64,000 nt of DNA from contig NZ_JAPKNH010000006.1 in assembly GCF_026344005.1 (NCBI RefSeq), forward strand, positions 62,001-126,000, in the 5' to 3' direction. Numbering within the stretch: position 1 is the stretch's first letter; each line of letters opens with the position of its first letter. Below, one piece after another: positions 56,372-64,000 of this stretch. The translations under genes were made by a program, and so were the position numbers. Below the pieces are notes generated by a model that had not been told where the DNA came from, did no database searches, and saw only the letters and a program-made list of their open reading frames with translations. This stretch comes from Kaistia terrae. Its GTDB lineage: Bacteria > Pseudomonadota > Alphaproteobacteria > Rhizobiales > Kaistiaceae.

Positions 56372-57585
56372 CAGGAAGCTCCTTCAATCGGGTCGGCGTC
56401 GGCGGGCATCTCGGTGGCGTTGCGGGCATGAAGCGCGCGACGCGCCCGTTCGTGGGCAAACAGGAGGGTGCCGAACAGCTCCGCCCGATCCCCGAGCGCG
56501 CCGGGGCGAATATCGACATGTTCCAGGGCGCGAGCGATCGCCGTTCGGCGCATGGCATCCTTCACGGCGTTGAGAAGGACGGGACCGGCGCGCGTCAGTT
56601 CGCCGCCAACCAGGATCAGGTCCGGATTGAAATAGTTGCAGAGTGCGCCGAGCGCGCGGCCGGCCATCGCGCCGGCATCGGCGACGACTCGGGCGGGGCC
56701 GGGGCTTCCCTCGGCGGCCAGGCGCAGCATCTCGATCGGTGCGATGTCGCGATGGGTCGGCTCCAGCGAGCGATTGAGAGCGTTGACCGAAATCTGCGCT
56801 TCCAGGCAGCCGCGGCTGCCGCAATGACAAAGCGGCCCATTTTCGTCGGTCACGACATGCGCCAACTGGCCAGCCATGCCGTAGGCACCGCGAAAAATCT
56901 GGCCCTCGATCACGATACCGAGGCCGACGCCGACCGAAAGCAGGACGTACAGCATGACACTGGAGCCAACCCCGCCACCCAGCCGGCTTTCGGCCAGCGC
57001 GCCGAGATTGGCGTCATTGTCCATGTAGACGGGCAGGCCAAGGCGCTCCGACAGCCTTGCAGGTACATCGGCGCCGACCCAGCTCGCGAGGATCGAGCCC
57101 GGATGCAGCATGCCGGTGGCAGCCTCTACCGGGCCAGGGACACCGATGCCAACGGCTTCGATCAGTCGCCGGTCGATGCCGTTGCGGGCGATCAGCGTTT
57201 CGACATGCTGGGCGGCGAGCGAGAGCGCTGCTTCGGCCGCCGTGTCGCTATCGAAGGCGCAGTCGATCTCGTCGATCAGGCGATAGTTCAGATCGGAGAT
57301 CGCGACCTTGAGGCTGAGCCGCCCGAAATCGATGCCGACGAGGAAGGAATGACGAGCCTTGAGCGCCACCAGCTCGCCCGGCCGGCCAGCCGATTTGCGC
57401 GCCGTGGGGACATGCTCGTCGACAGTCTCGATGATGCCTTCGTCGATCAATTCGGAGATGGCGCTGGAGGCTGTGGAGCGGGCCACGGACAAAAGGCGCG
57501 CAATCTCGGCACGCGATCTCGGCGCATCTTCAAGCGCAGCCAGAATCGGCGCGCGAAGCCGATGTTGTGAACGAGCCTTGATCAT
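56371..57585 (-). CDS. ROK family transcriptional regulator
   Basis: The 404-residue ROK repressor has an N-terminal winged helix (about 8-65: LRAPILAALEDAPRSRAEIARLLSVARSTASSAISELIDEG) and a C-terminal ROK sugar-kinase-like domain. The latter has VGIDFGRLSLKVAI (phosphate-1-like) and the CHCGSRGCLEA zinc motif. Such regulators bind sugars and control uptake operons. The start at 57585 has GGAGGA upstream. It heads the rbs-type operon and is divergent from the amidohydrolase gene; the dyad at 57626-57643 is a likely target. Confidence 0.9.
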   Translation of the reverse strand: MIKARSQHRLRAPILAALEDAPRSRAEIARLLSVARSTASSAISELIDEGIIETVDEHVPTARKSAGRPGELVALKARHSFLVGIDFGRLSLKVAISDLNYRLIDEIDCAFDSDTAAEAALSLAAQHVETLIARNGIDRRLIEAVGIGVPGPVEAATGMLHPGSILASWVGADVPARLSERLGLPVYMDNDANLGALAESRLGGGVGSSVMLYVLLSVGVGLGIVIEGQIFRGAYGMAGQLAHVVTDENGPLCHCGSRGCLEAQISVNALNRSLEPTHRDIAPIEMLRLAAEGSPGPARVVADAGAMAGRALGALCNYFNPDLILVGGELTRAGPVLLNAVKDAMRRTAIARALEHVDIRPGALGDRAELFGTLLFAHERARRALHARNATEMPADADPIEGAS

Positions 57586-57625
57586 TAGTCCTCCCTGAAA
57601 ATGGCAGTGGCATAGTCTGAATAGT

Positions 57626-57643
57626 TTTGTCAATATTGGCTAA
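57626..57643. promoter_or_regulatory. Candidate ROK operator
   Basis: TTTGTCAATATTGGCTAA is an imperfect 18-bp dyad centred on AATATT, in the 101-bp gap between the ROK gene and the divergent amidohydrolase gene. The A+T-rich core is typical for ROK/NagC-type sites. Confidence 0.45.
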
Positions 57644-57686
57644 ATAACGTTACCATTTAATCCGAAATCGAACAAATGGGATTCCC

Positions 57687-58922
57687 ATGACCCTGACCCG
57701 GATTACCGCAGACCTGGTCCTGCTCGGCGATGATCTGACGCCATGCCGCAACGGCGCTGTTCTGATCGAGGCAGGGCGTATCATGGCCGCCGGCCCCGAC
57801 GCTTCCGTCGCCAGGCCTCCGGAAGCCATTGCGATCGATCTCGGCGCCGCGACCCTTCTGCCCGGCTTGATCGACGCGCACATGCACACCTTCGGCATGC
57901 CGAGCAACGGGCTTGGCGCGCTCAATACCGAACGGGAGCCCTATCGGGCGCTTCGGGCGGCGGGCGAACTGCGGGAATTACTCCATGCCGGGTTCACCTC
58001 AGCCCGTTGCCTCGGATCGTCGATCGGTCCCGACCTGCGCCGGGCGATCGACGAGGGGCATGTCGAGGGACCCCGGCTCGTCGTCGCCGGGCAGTTCATC
58101 TCGTCGACCGGGGGCACCTGGGACGCGCCGCCGCTGCCGTCCTCCTGGGGGCGGGCCCAGACGGCAGTGGCAGACGGTGTTGATCAGATTGTCCAGGCGG
58201 TGCGCGAGCGGGCGCGCGCTGGCGCCGATTTCATCAAGCTCGGTCTCTCGAAGGGCGGGACGCAGGACCGCTATCACGCCTGGGGCGACGATCCGCATGC
58301 CCAGGTCACGACCTACAGCGTCATGGAAGTGCGCGCCGCTGTCGACGAGGCGCATCGCAACGGCATGATGGTGAGCGCGCATGCGATCGGCACGGCGGCG
58401 GTCAATCTCGCGCTCGATGGCGGCGTCGATATCATCGAGCACGGCTATGCCATTGACGAGGCAACGCGGAGCCGGTTGGTCGCGGAGCGCAAGATCGTGG
58501 TCACGACGATTTCGCAGCTCTTTTTCCACCGCGCCGCCTACGACGAATTCCACTATCCGGCCTGGGAGCGTGACGTCTATGAGCGCCACTGGGTGGCGAT
58601 GCAGCGCGATTTCGAGCAGGGGCTCAAGGCCGGCATCCGCTTTGCTCTCGGCACGGACCTGATCGGAAAACCCACCCATCCGCTGGCAAGAGCGGCGAAG
58701 GAGTTCGAGCTTGCTGTCGAATGGGGCATGTCGCCGGACGCGGCGCTTCGGGCCGGCACGTTTTGCGCCGCGGAGGCGCTGGGCATTGCGGCGGATACGG
58801 GCAGCCTCGTTGCCGGCAAATCCGCCGACCTGATCGCGGTTGCGAATGCACACGAAGGCGTCATTGGCCTGAATGACCCCATACTGGTGATGAAGCAAGG
58901 CCAGTTGGTCAAGGGGGCGTGA
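57687..58922 (+). CDS. Amidohydrolase (imidazolonepropionase/prolidase-like)
   Basis: The 411-residue cytoplasmic amidohydrolase has metal ligands His65-x-His67 (DAHMHT), a likely carboxylated Lys in FIKLGLSKGG, His in VSAHAIG and IEHGY, and Asp in LGTDLIG. It is in the group of imidazolonepropionase-like/Xaa-Pro dipeptidase enzymes that hydrolyse cyclic amides, dipeptides or related ligands. It is divergent from the ROK gene, with the shared dyad between, so it is likely co-regulated with the sugar-type importer. The substrate may be a glycosyl amine or nucleoside-derived compound. Confidence 0.87.
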   Translation: MTLTRITADLVLLGDDLTPCRNGAVLIEAGRIMAAGPDASVARPPEAIAIDLGAATLLPGLIDAHMHTFGMPSNGLGALNTEREPYRALRAAGELRELLHAGFTSARCLGSSIGPDLRRAIDEGHVEGPRLVVAGQFISSTGGTWDAPPLPSSWGRAQTAVADGVDQIVQAVRERARAGADFIKLGLSKGGTQDRYHAWGDDPHAQVTTYSVMEVRAAVDEAHRNGMMVSAHAIGTAAVNLALDGGVDIIEHGYAIDEATRSRLVAERKIVVTTISQLFFHRAAYDEFHYPAWERDVYERHWVAMQRDFEQGLKAGIRFALGTDLIGKPTHPLARAAKEFELAVEWGMSPDAALRAGTFCAAEALGIAADTGSLVAGKSADLIAVANAHEGVIGLNDPILVMKQGQLVKGA

Positions 58923-59078
58923 CCCTCATCAGCCATCAAGCTCTCTGCCGCGCTAGCGCCTGAGGCTGCTGGAGATTGCAGGCACTGTGGACGCTCGCCT
59001 TGTTGGTCTTGCGGAGTGCGATTTGAACAATTGATTGGATGTCGATCAAAAGAGTGAAATTGGTCGCTTATTCTCCCG

Positions 59079-59107
59079 TTGACTCCGCATATGATCCGCG
59101 CAATTAT
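59079..59107 (+). promoter_or_regulatory. Sigma-70-like promoter of the second importer operon
   Basis: TTGACT (59079-59084) and AATTAT (59102-59107) are separated by 17 bases, 76 bp before the binding-protein ATG. The region 58923-59183 is A+T-rich and holds no gene. Confidence 0.6.
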
Positions 59108-59115
59108 TTTTATAT

Positions 59116-59129
59116 CGAGCAAATGCTCG
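59116..59129. promoter_or_regulatory. Candidate repressor operator
   Basis: CGAGCA-AA-TGCTCG is a perfect dyad placed at the expected transcription start of the promoter just upstream. Position and form suit a LacI-type repressor; none is encoded in the window part seen. Confidence 0.5.
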
Positions 59130-59183
59130 TATGAATAAGAAGAGCGCAAAGCGCCGGCGGAAACGACCAAACGGAGGAATCCC

Positions 59184-60227
59184 ATGAAACTTTTCAGAGG
59201 GTTGGCGGCGGCAACGCTGCTGGCGTCGATGACGCTTGCAACCGGATCGGCTCACGCCCAGGCGCTTGCCGGCAAGAAAATCGGTCTGGCGGCTCGTGAA
59301 ATTACCAACGACTACAATCGCGACATCAACGCAGGCGCTACCGCGGTGCTGCAGGCGGCCGGCGCGGAAGTTGTCGTTACGGATGGCGGAACCGATCCCC
59401 GCAAGCACAATGAGAATATCGAAAGCCTGATCAACTCGGGAGTTGCCGGAATCATCGTCCAGCTCGGCGATCCGCAGCAGCTTGCGCCCGTGGTGGCCAA
59501 GGCGACCGCCGCCGGCATTCCGGTGATCACGACGTCGATCGGCTCGAAGACAGAAGGCGCCATCGCCGACGTTGGCGGTGACGAAAGCCTGATGGCTGCC
59601 ATGCTGGCGCGGACGCTTCTGTCCAGCATCGACTATCGAGGCAATATCATTGGCTTCTGGGTGCCAGGCGCGCCACTGCTCGAAACGCGCAAGCGCGTGT
59701 TCGACGCCGTCGTCGCGGATTACCCGAATGTAAAGGTGCAGTGGGTTCCGACAGAACACAGCGCCGCCAAGGTCCAGACGCAGATGGAAGACCTGCTGAC
59801 GGCAAATCCCGAGGCCGGAAGCATTGCCGGTGTCTGGGGCGCCTACGATCTCCTGGTATCGGGCGCCGTCGAAGCCGTTCGTCGCTCCGGCCGCGACGAG
59901 ATCAAGATTGCCTCCATCGACGGCGACAAGGTCGGCTTCCAGATGCTGCTCGACGAGGGGAGCCCGTTCGTGGCGACCGTCGTTCAGGACGTGCCGGCGA
60001 TCGGACGTCTCGCCGCGGAATCCCTCGTTGCCGCTGTCGGCGGCAAGAAGGACTTCCCGAGCGCGATCTTCACGGAAGTCTACGTGGCCACCCACGCCAA
60101 TGGCGTTGCCGCGGCGGAGAAGCGCTGGGGACCCTCCTTCTGGGAAAACGGGATCGCTCGGGCCGATGTGGAAGGCCGCTGGCCGCAGGATGGCGAGCTC
60201 ATCGTCGTACGGCCGGTACTCCCCTGA
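59184..60227 (+). CDS. Sugar-type ABC transporter substrate-binding protein
   Basis: The 347-residue binding protein (Peripla_BP_4) has a signal peptide (about 1-26, AHA-QA), KIGLAAREITNDYNRDINAGATAVLQAAGAEVVVTDGGTDPRKHNENIESLINSGVAGIIVQ, and a C-terminal lobe with KIASIDGDKVGFQML. GGAGGAATCC lies right before the ATG. It heads an operon with a fused ATPase-permease and a second permease, then an amidohydrolase. Relatives bind sugars, but amide- or nucleoside-like ligands are possible given the neighbours. Confidence 0.9.
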   Translation: MKLFRGLAAATLLASMTLATGSAHAQALAGKKIGLAAREITNDYNRDINAGATAVLQAAGAEVVVTDGGTDPRKHNENIESLINSGVAGIIVQLGDPQQLAPVVAKATAAGIPVITTSIGSKTEGAIADVGGDESLMAAMLARTLLSSIDYRGNIIGFWVPGAPLLETRKRVFDAVVADYPNVKVQWVPTEHSAAKVQTQMEDLLTANPEAGSIAGVWGAYDLLVSGAVEAVRRSGRDEIKIASIDGDKVGFQMLLDEGSPFVATVVQDVPAIGRLAAESLVAAVGGKKDFPSAIFTEVYVATHANGVAAAEKRWGPSFWENGIARADVEGRWPQDGELIVVRPVLP

Positions 60228-60286
60228 CGACACCCGGCTGGAGCGGCGTACGCTGCTCCGGCCCCTCCCTGGCCTGAGGTGACTTC

Positions 60287-62833
60287 ATGTCGATTGCAAG
60301 TTCCGCAGCGGCTTCCGCCGCGCCCATTCGCATGGCTGTCGAATGCCGCTCCATCCGCAAGGCGTTTCCGGGCGTTCTGGCGCTGGACGACGTCTCCCTG
60401 TCGATCCGGCAGGGCGAAATCCATGCCTTGCTTGGGCAGAACGGCGCGGGCAAGTCGACGCTGGTGAAGGTCCTGACGGGCGTTTACCAGCCGGAAGAAG
60501 GACGGATCTTTATCGACGGCAAGGAGGTCCGCCTTCGCGACGTACGCGAGGCCGAGGCCAACGGCATCGCCATCGTCCATCAGGATCAGCCGCTCATCGC
60601 TCAGTTCGATGTGACGAGCAACGCGTTGCTTGGCAACGAACTCGTTCGCATAGGTGGCCTGCTGGATCGCAAAGCCATGCGATCGCGCGTCCAGGAGGCG
60701 CTCGATCGCGTCCAGGCCGATTTCTCGCCGGACACGCTCGTCCGCGACCTTTCCGTCGCGCAGCGTGCGCAGGTTTCGATCGCGGCGGCGCTTTTGCGCA
60801 ATCCGACCGCTCTCATCCTGGACGAGCCGACCGCCTCGCTGAGCGACAAGGAAGCGGAGCGTCTGTTCGGCATCATCCGAGCCCTGCGGTCGCAGGGCGT
60901 CACGATCATCTACATCTCCCACTATCTCGATGAGGTGCTGAATCTCGTCGACCGGATTTCGGTTCTTCGGGATGGCAAGCTGGTGGCGACGGTCTCCGTC
61001 AGCGAGGTCGCCCGCAGCGACCTTGTCCGAATGATCGTCGGACGCGACGTCTCGCAGCTCTATCCGAAAGAGAAGGTCGCCATCGGCGCGCCCTTGCTCG
61101 AGGTGCGCGGCCTGACACTCGGCTCGACGCTGCACGGCATCGATCTTACCGTTCGGCGCGGCGAAATCCTGGGTATTGCAGGCCTTGTCGGCGCGGGGCG
61201 CTCCGAACTGGCGCTGACTCTCGTGGGCGCGCTGACCCGCGATAGCGGGACGGTCACGATCGACGGCAAGCCGTCCAACCCGGCGGATCCACGGATCGCC
61301 AAGGAACACGGCTTTGCGCTGATACCGGAAGACCGACGCCACGAAGGCCTGATCGCCGACCTGGCGGTGCGCGAGAACCTTACCCTTCCCAATATTTCAC
61401 GCTGGGCCAGGTTTGGCCTGCTCAACTGGCGGGCAGAGGCTGCCGCCGCCCGGGAATTGGTCACCCGTCTCGATATCCAGCCGCCTTCGATAAAGCCCCA
61501 GATCCGAAATCTCTCCGGCGGAAATCAGCAGAAGGTCGTCGTTGGCCGATGGCTGACCGGTGAATCGCGGGTTTTCCTTTTCGATGAACCGACAACGGGT
61601 GTCGATGTCGGCTCGAAGATCGAGATCTACCGGCAGATGGTGGAACTGGCGCGATCCGGCGCCGCCGTGATCTTCATCTCCTCGGACTTCGAGGAAATCT
61701 CGGCCATGTGCGATCGAACCATGGTGATGCAGAAGGGCCGCATCAGCAAGGTCATCGAAGATCAGCGGGAGGCGACGCCGGAGGCCCTGCTGTTCTGGGC
61801 TTCAGGCAGCGCGGAATCGGAAAAGGCAGAAAGAGCCGAGGCAGAGGACGCAAACACTGAAAAGGCGTCGAGCCGATCCGTCGCCAAACGGGCCCTGTCC
61901 CGCTGGGGAACCGTTATCGGAATGCTGCTGGTGGTCGGCGCGATTGCCGCGTTGGCGCCGCAGTTTGTCGCGCCTGGAAATATCTTCGACGTTTTGAAGC
62001 AGGGAAGTGTCCTGGCGTTCATCGCGCTTGGTTTGACGGTGGTGTTGATCGCCGGCGGCTTCGACATGTCGGCGGGCGCGGCGAGCCAGTTCGCCGCCAA
62101 CATCGCCGCCGGCACTTTGCTCAGCGGATTTGGATCCGTCGCGGCGATTGCCCTGGGCGGTGCGTTCGGGTTCGTCATCGGCGCCATCAATGCCGGCCTG
62201 GTGCTGGTCCTGCGCATCCCGGCCTTCGTGGCGACGCTGGGCATGATGTTCGTCATCATGGGCGCGACCTTGCTGTTCAACGGTGGCCAGGCGCTGACGC
62301 TCAGCAACATGCCGGGCTTCTTCTTCCTGGGCCAAGGCTATGTCGGGCCCGTGCCGTTCGTGTTCATCCTTCTCGTCGCGTTCACCCTTGGGCTGCATGT
62401 GGTGCTCAAGAAAACCCGGCTCGGACTTCGCATGTACGCCGTTGGGCAGAATGCGGCGGCAGCGGCGCTGCGCGGTGTCGGCCAGAGCCGCTATGCCTTT
62501 GCCTCTTTCGCGCTCGGCGGGCTCGTTCTGGGACTGGCCGGTGTCGTTCTGGCTGCCTACAGCTACGGTGCCTCGGCGATGGCGACAGGCATCGATTTTC
62601 TGATCAGCGCGCTGGCGGCGACCTTCCTCGGTAGCACCATTTCCCGCGCCGGCGAACTCGACGTCATCGGCACGGTCATCGCGGCGATCTTCCTGGCATC
62701 GCTTTCCAACGGCCTGATCCTGATGGGCGTCTCCAATCAGGCGCTGCCCGGAATACAGGGCATCGTGCTCGTGTTGTCGATTCTGCTCGGTCTGTCGCGC
62801 AAGCGCGGCATCGGGCAGGTCCTGATTTTCTGA
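60287..62833 (+). CDS. Fused sugar ABC transporter ATP-binding protein and permease
   Basis: This 848-residue polypeptide joins a complete RbsA/MglA-type double ATPase to a complete RbsC-type permease. Residues about 15-510 are the ATPase: Walker A GQNGAGKST at 50-58, ILDEPTASLSD, and the second-domain GLVGAGRSEL, LSGGNQQKVVVGR and LFDEPTTGVD. An acidic, glutamate-rich linker is at about 505-535. The permease (540-848) has about eight to ten membrane segments, GGFDMSAGAASQFAANIAAGTL and GQNAAAAALRGVGQSRYAFASFALGGL. No internal stop or frameshift is seen. A second, separate permease gene follows 10 bp later. Confidence 0.9.
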   Translation: MSIASSAAASAAPIRMAVECRSIRKAFPGVLALDDVSLSIRQGEIHALLGQNGAGKSTLVKVLTGVYQPEEGRIFIDGKEVRLRDVREAEANGIAIVHQDQPLIAQFDVTSNALLGNELVRIGGLLDRKAMRSRVQEALDRVQADFSPDTLVRDLSVAQRAQVSIAAALLRNPTALILDEPTASLSDKEAERLFGIIRALRSQGVTIIYISHYLDEVLNLVDRISVLRDGKLVATVSVSEVARSDLVRMIVGRDVSQLYPKEKVAIGAPLLEVRGLTLGSTLHGIDLTVRRGEILGIAGLVGAGRSELALTLVGALTRDSGTVTIDGKPSNPADPRIAKEHGFALIPEDRRHEGLIADLAVRENLTLPNISRWARFGLLNWRAEAAAARELVTRLDIQPPSIKPQIRNLSGGNQQKVVVGRWLTGESRVFLFDEPTTGVDVGSKIEIYRQMVELARSGAAVIFISSDFEEISAMCDRTMVMQKGRISKVIEDQREATPEALLFWASGSAESEKAERAEAEDANTEKASSRSVAKRALSRWGTVIGMLLVVGAIAALAPQFVAPGNIFDVLKQGSVLAFIALGLTVVLIAGGFDMSAGAASQFAANIAAGTLLSGFGSVAAIALGGAFGFVIGAINAGLVLVLRIPAFVATLGMMFVIMGATLLFNGGQALTLSNMPGFFFLGQGYVGPVPFVFILLVAFTLGLHVVLKKTRLGLRMYAVGQNAAAAALRGVGQSRYAFASFALGGLVLGLAGVVLAAYSYGASAMATGIDFLISALAATFLGSTISRAGELDVIGTVIAAIFLASLSNGLILMGVSNQALPGIQGIVLVLSILLGLSRKRGIGQVLIF

Positions 62834-62843
62834 GGGGACGCCC

Positions 62844-63830
62844 ATGCAATCCGCAACCACGGTGAGACGCGCCAGCGAACCGTTCCTGCTCGATCAGCTC
62901 CGGGCCTACGGGCCGATCCTCGGCATGATCCTGATCCTGGTCGTCTTCGCAATCCTGAAGCCGGCATTCTTGTCCGTTGCCAATATCGGCAACGTCCTGC
63001 ACCAGAGTTCCATTCTGATCATCATGTCGTTCGGGCTCGCCGTCGTCATGGCGATGCGCGGCGTCGATCTGTCCATTGCCCAGATCGCCGACGCCGCCGG
63101 GCTTCTTGCCGCGGTTCTTCTTCTGCATGGTCAGCCGCTCTGGATTGTCTTTACCCTGCCGATCGCCTTCGGGCTGTTCGCCGGCTTGGTAAATGGCCTG
63201 CTGGTTGCCTATGCAGGCGTTCCCGCGATCATCGGAACGCTGGGAATGATGTTCGTCATCCGCTCCGGCGAGTTGTTGATGACCAACGGCGCCGAGCCGC
63301 AGATCCTGTTCACGCTGCCTCGTGGATTGACGCGCAACTTCTTCTTTGTCGGGCAGGGGTCGATCGGCCCCTTCTCCGCGCTCGTCCTGCTCGGCGTGGT
63401 GGTGTTTATCGCCATGATGGTGGTCACCCGCCTCACGACATTCGCCCGCCGCGCCCGGGCGGTTGGCGGCAATGCGCGTGCCGCCTATCTCGCGGGCATC
63501 AACATCCGAGCGGTATTCGCCGGCGGATTCGTACTGGCAGGCCTGCTCGCGAGCATCGCGGGCGTGGCGCTGGTCTCGCGCACCAGCATCGCGGTGCCGC
63601 GCGGGGCCGAGCCCTATCTGCTCGATGCCTTTGCCGCCGTCTATCTCGGCACGCTGCTGTCCAGGCGAGGCGACATCACGATCTGGGGTACGCTGCTCGG
63701 CGGCCTGTTCATCACCTTCCTCAGCAACGGACTGACGCTGCTGGGGCTTGGCGCTCCCTACCGTTTTGCCCTCAACGGCGGGTTCATCCTGCTCGCCATG
63801 GCCATCGGCGCCCTGAAACGAAACCACTAG
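62844..63830 (+). CDS. Sugar ABC transporter permease (RbsC/AraH type)
   Basis: The 328-residue permease has eight to ten hydrophobic segments. The RbsC-type motif is MAMRGVDLSIAQIADAAGLLAAVLLL near residue 72, and GGNARAAYLAGINIRAVFAGGFVLAGLLASIAGVAL near 210. It presumably pairs with the permease half of the upstream fusion protein. It starts 10 bp after that gene and is followed by the final amidohydrolase with AGGAGGAG as its ribosome site. Confidence 0.9.
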   Translation: MQSATTVRRASEPFLLDQLRAYGPILGMILILVVFAILKPAFLSVANIGNVLHQSSILIIMSFGLAVVMAMRGVDLSIAQIADAAGLLAAVLLLHGQPLWIVFTLPIAFGLFAGLVNGLLVAYAGVPAIIGTLGMMFVIRSGELLMTNGAEPQILFTLPRGLTRNFFFVGQGSIGPFSALVLLGVVVFIAMMVVTRLTTFARRARAVGGNARAAYLAGINIRAVFAGGFVLAGLLASIAGVALVSRTSIAVPRGAEPYLLDAFAAVYLGTLLSRRGDITIWGTLLGGLFITFLSNGLTLLGLGAPYRFALNGGFILLAMAIGALKRNH

Positions 63831-63842
63831 GAGGAGACACAA

Positions 63843-64000
63843 ATGAGCCTCATCATTGACGCCCACAACCATCTCGGCGATCGCCCCGGAGCTCGACAGA
63901 CTGGCGCGGAACTCGTCGCGAAACTTGATGCCGCCGGTGTCGACAAAGCCGTCGTTTTCCCGTTTGTCGAAGGCAATTTCACCAATGATTTCGTCAAGAA
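63843..64000 (+). CDS. Amidohydrolase family 2 protein, N-terminal part
   Basis: Only 52 residues are inside the window; the gene continues to the right. It starts MSLIIDAHNHLGDRPGA with the H-x-H metal motif of amidohydrolase family 2 (ACMSD/gamma-resorcylate decarboxylase-like; decarboxylases or lactone/amide hydrolases), followed by LDAAGVDKAVVFPF. AGGAGGAG precedes the ATG. It is the last visible gene of the importer operon and suggests an aromatic or lactone-type substrate. Confidence 0.8.
   Translation, partial: MSLIIDAHNHLGDRPGARQTGAELVAKLDAAGVDKAVVFPFVEGNFTNDFVK

Noticed and set aside
54402..56558. 718-codon frame joining the permease region to the binding-protein gene
   Set aside because: Its first half is out-of-frame reading of the permease gene; the real binding-protein gene starts at 55364 with a ribosome site.

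Overview
The window reads as chromosomal DNA of an alphaproteobacterium, most likely order Hyphomicrobiales (Rhizobiales). Supporting signs are high GC, a cpdR gene beside tRNA-Val, a suhB/mmgR-type small RNA next to an inositol-monophosphatase-family gene, an Hsp20 gene behind a ROSE-like RNA thermometer, and typical rhizobial intergenic palindromes. No species is assigned.

Region 1 (1-10261): the start of a secreted 5'-nucleotidase-like phosphoesterase, ferrochelatase hemH, an SPFH/NfeD membrane pair, a complete dipeptide importer operon on the minus strand (dppA-B-C-D-F order), and a 2-hydroxyacid-dehydrogenase-like protein that lacks key catalytic residues.

Region 2 (10315-18979): a catabolic locus. 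On the minus strand are a creatininase-family amidohydrolase and a Rid-family protein. On the plus strand are a substrate-binding protein, ATPase and permease of an NMT1/SsuA-type importer, a cytosine-deaminase-like amidohydrolase, an FAD-linked oxidase and two tandem flavodoxin-fold NAD(P)H oxidoreductases, closed by a strong terminator. It looks like uptake and opening of a nitrogen heterocycle; the substrate is unknown.

Region 3 (19003-41041): mainly housekeeping. It holds an ankyrin-repeat protein, galU and galE (divergent), a lytic transglycosylase, a DUF459 protein, gltD/gltB, a threonine aldolase, Hsp20, a secreted PepSY-like protein, a lipase-like hydrolase, an Lrp regulator, DUF1330, an aminotransferase, an SDR, an inositol/histidinol phosphatase, a predicted small RNA, an N-formylglutamate-amidohydrolase-like gene, cpdR and tRNA-Val(GAC).

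Region 4 (41042-51634): probably an acquired sugar-acid (uronate-like) catabolic island beside the tRNA. It has a uronate-dehydrogenase-like enzyme, an IclR regulator fused to a metal-ligand-free SMP-30 propeller, YCII, SnoaL and RraA-like genes, an ABC importer, an enolase-superfamily enzyme and a cupin. An internal deletion has joined the binding-protein gene to the 3' half of the ATPase gene, so the importer is probably dead as encoded. A gene-poor stretch, seemingly richer in A+T, closes the island.

Region 5 (51635-64000): two sugar-type (RbsABC-like) ABC importers around a ROK regulator and an imidazolonepropionase-like amidohydrolase. One importer is conventional. The other has its ATPase and a permease fused in one 848-residue polypeptide and leads into a second amidohydrolase cut by the window end. 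A predicted TIM-barrel-like protein of unknown function lies at the left end.
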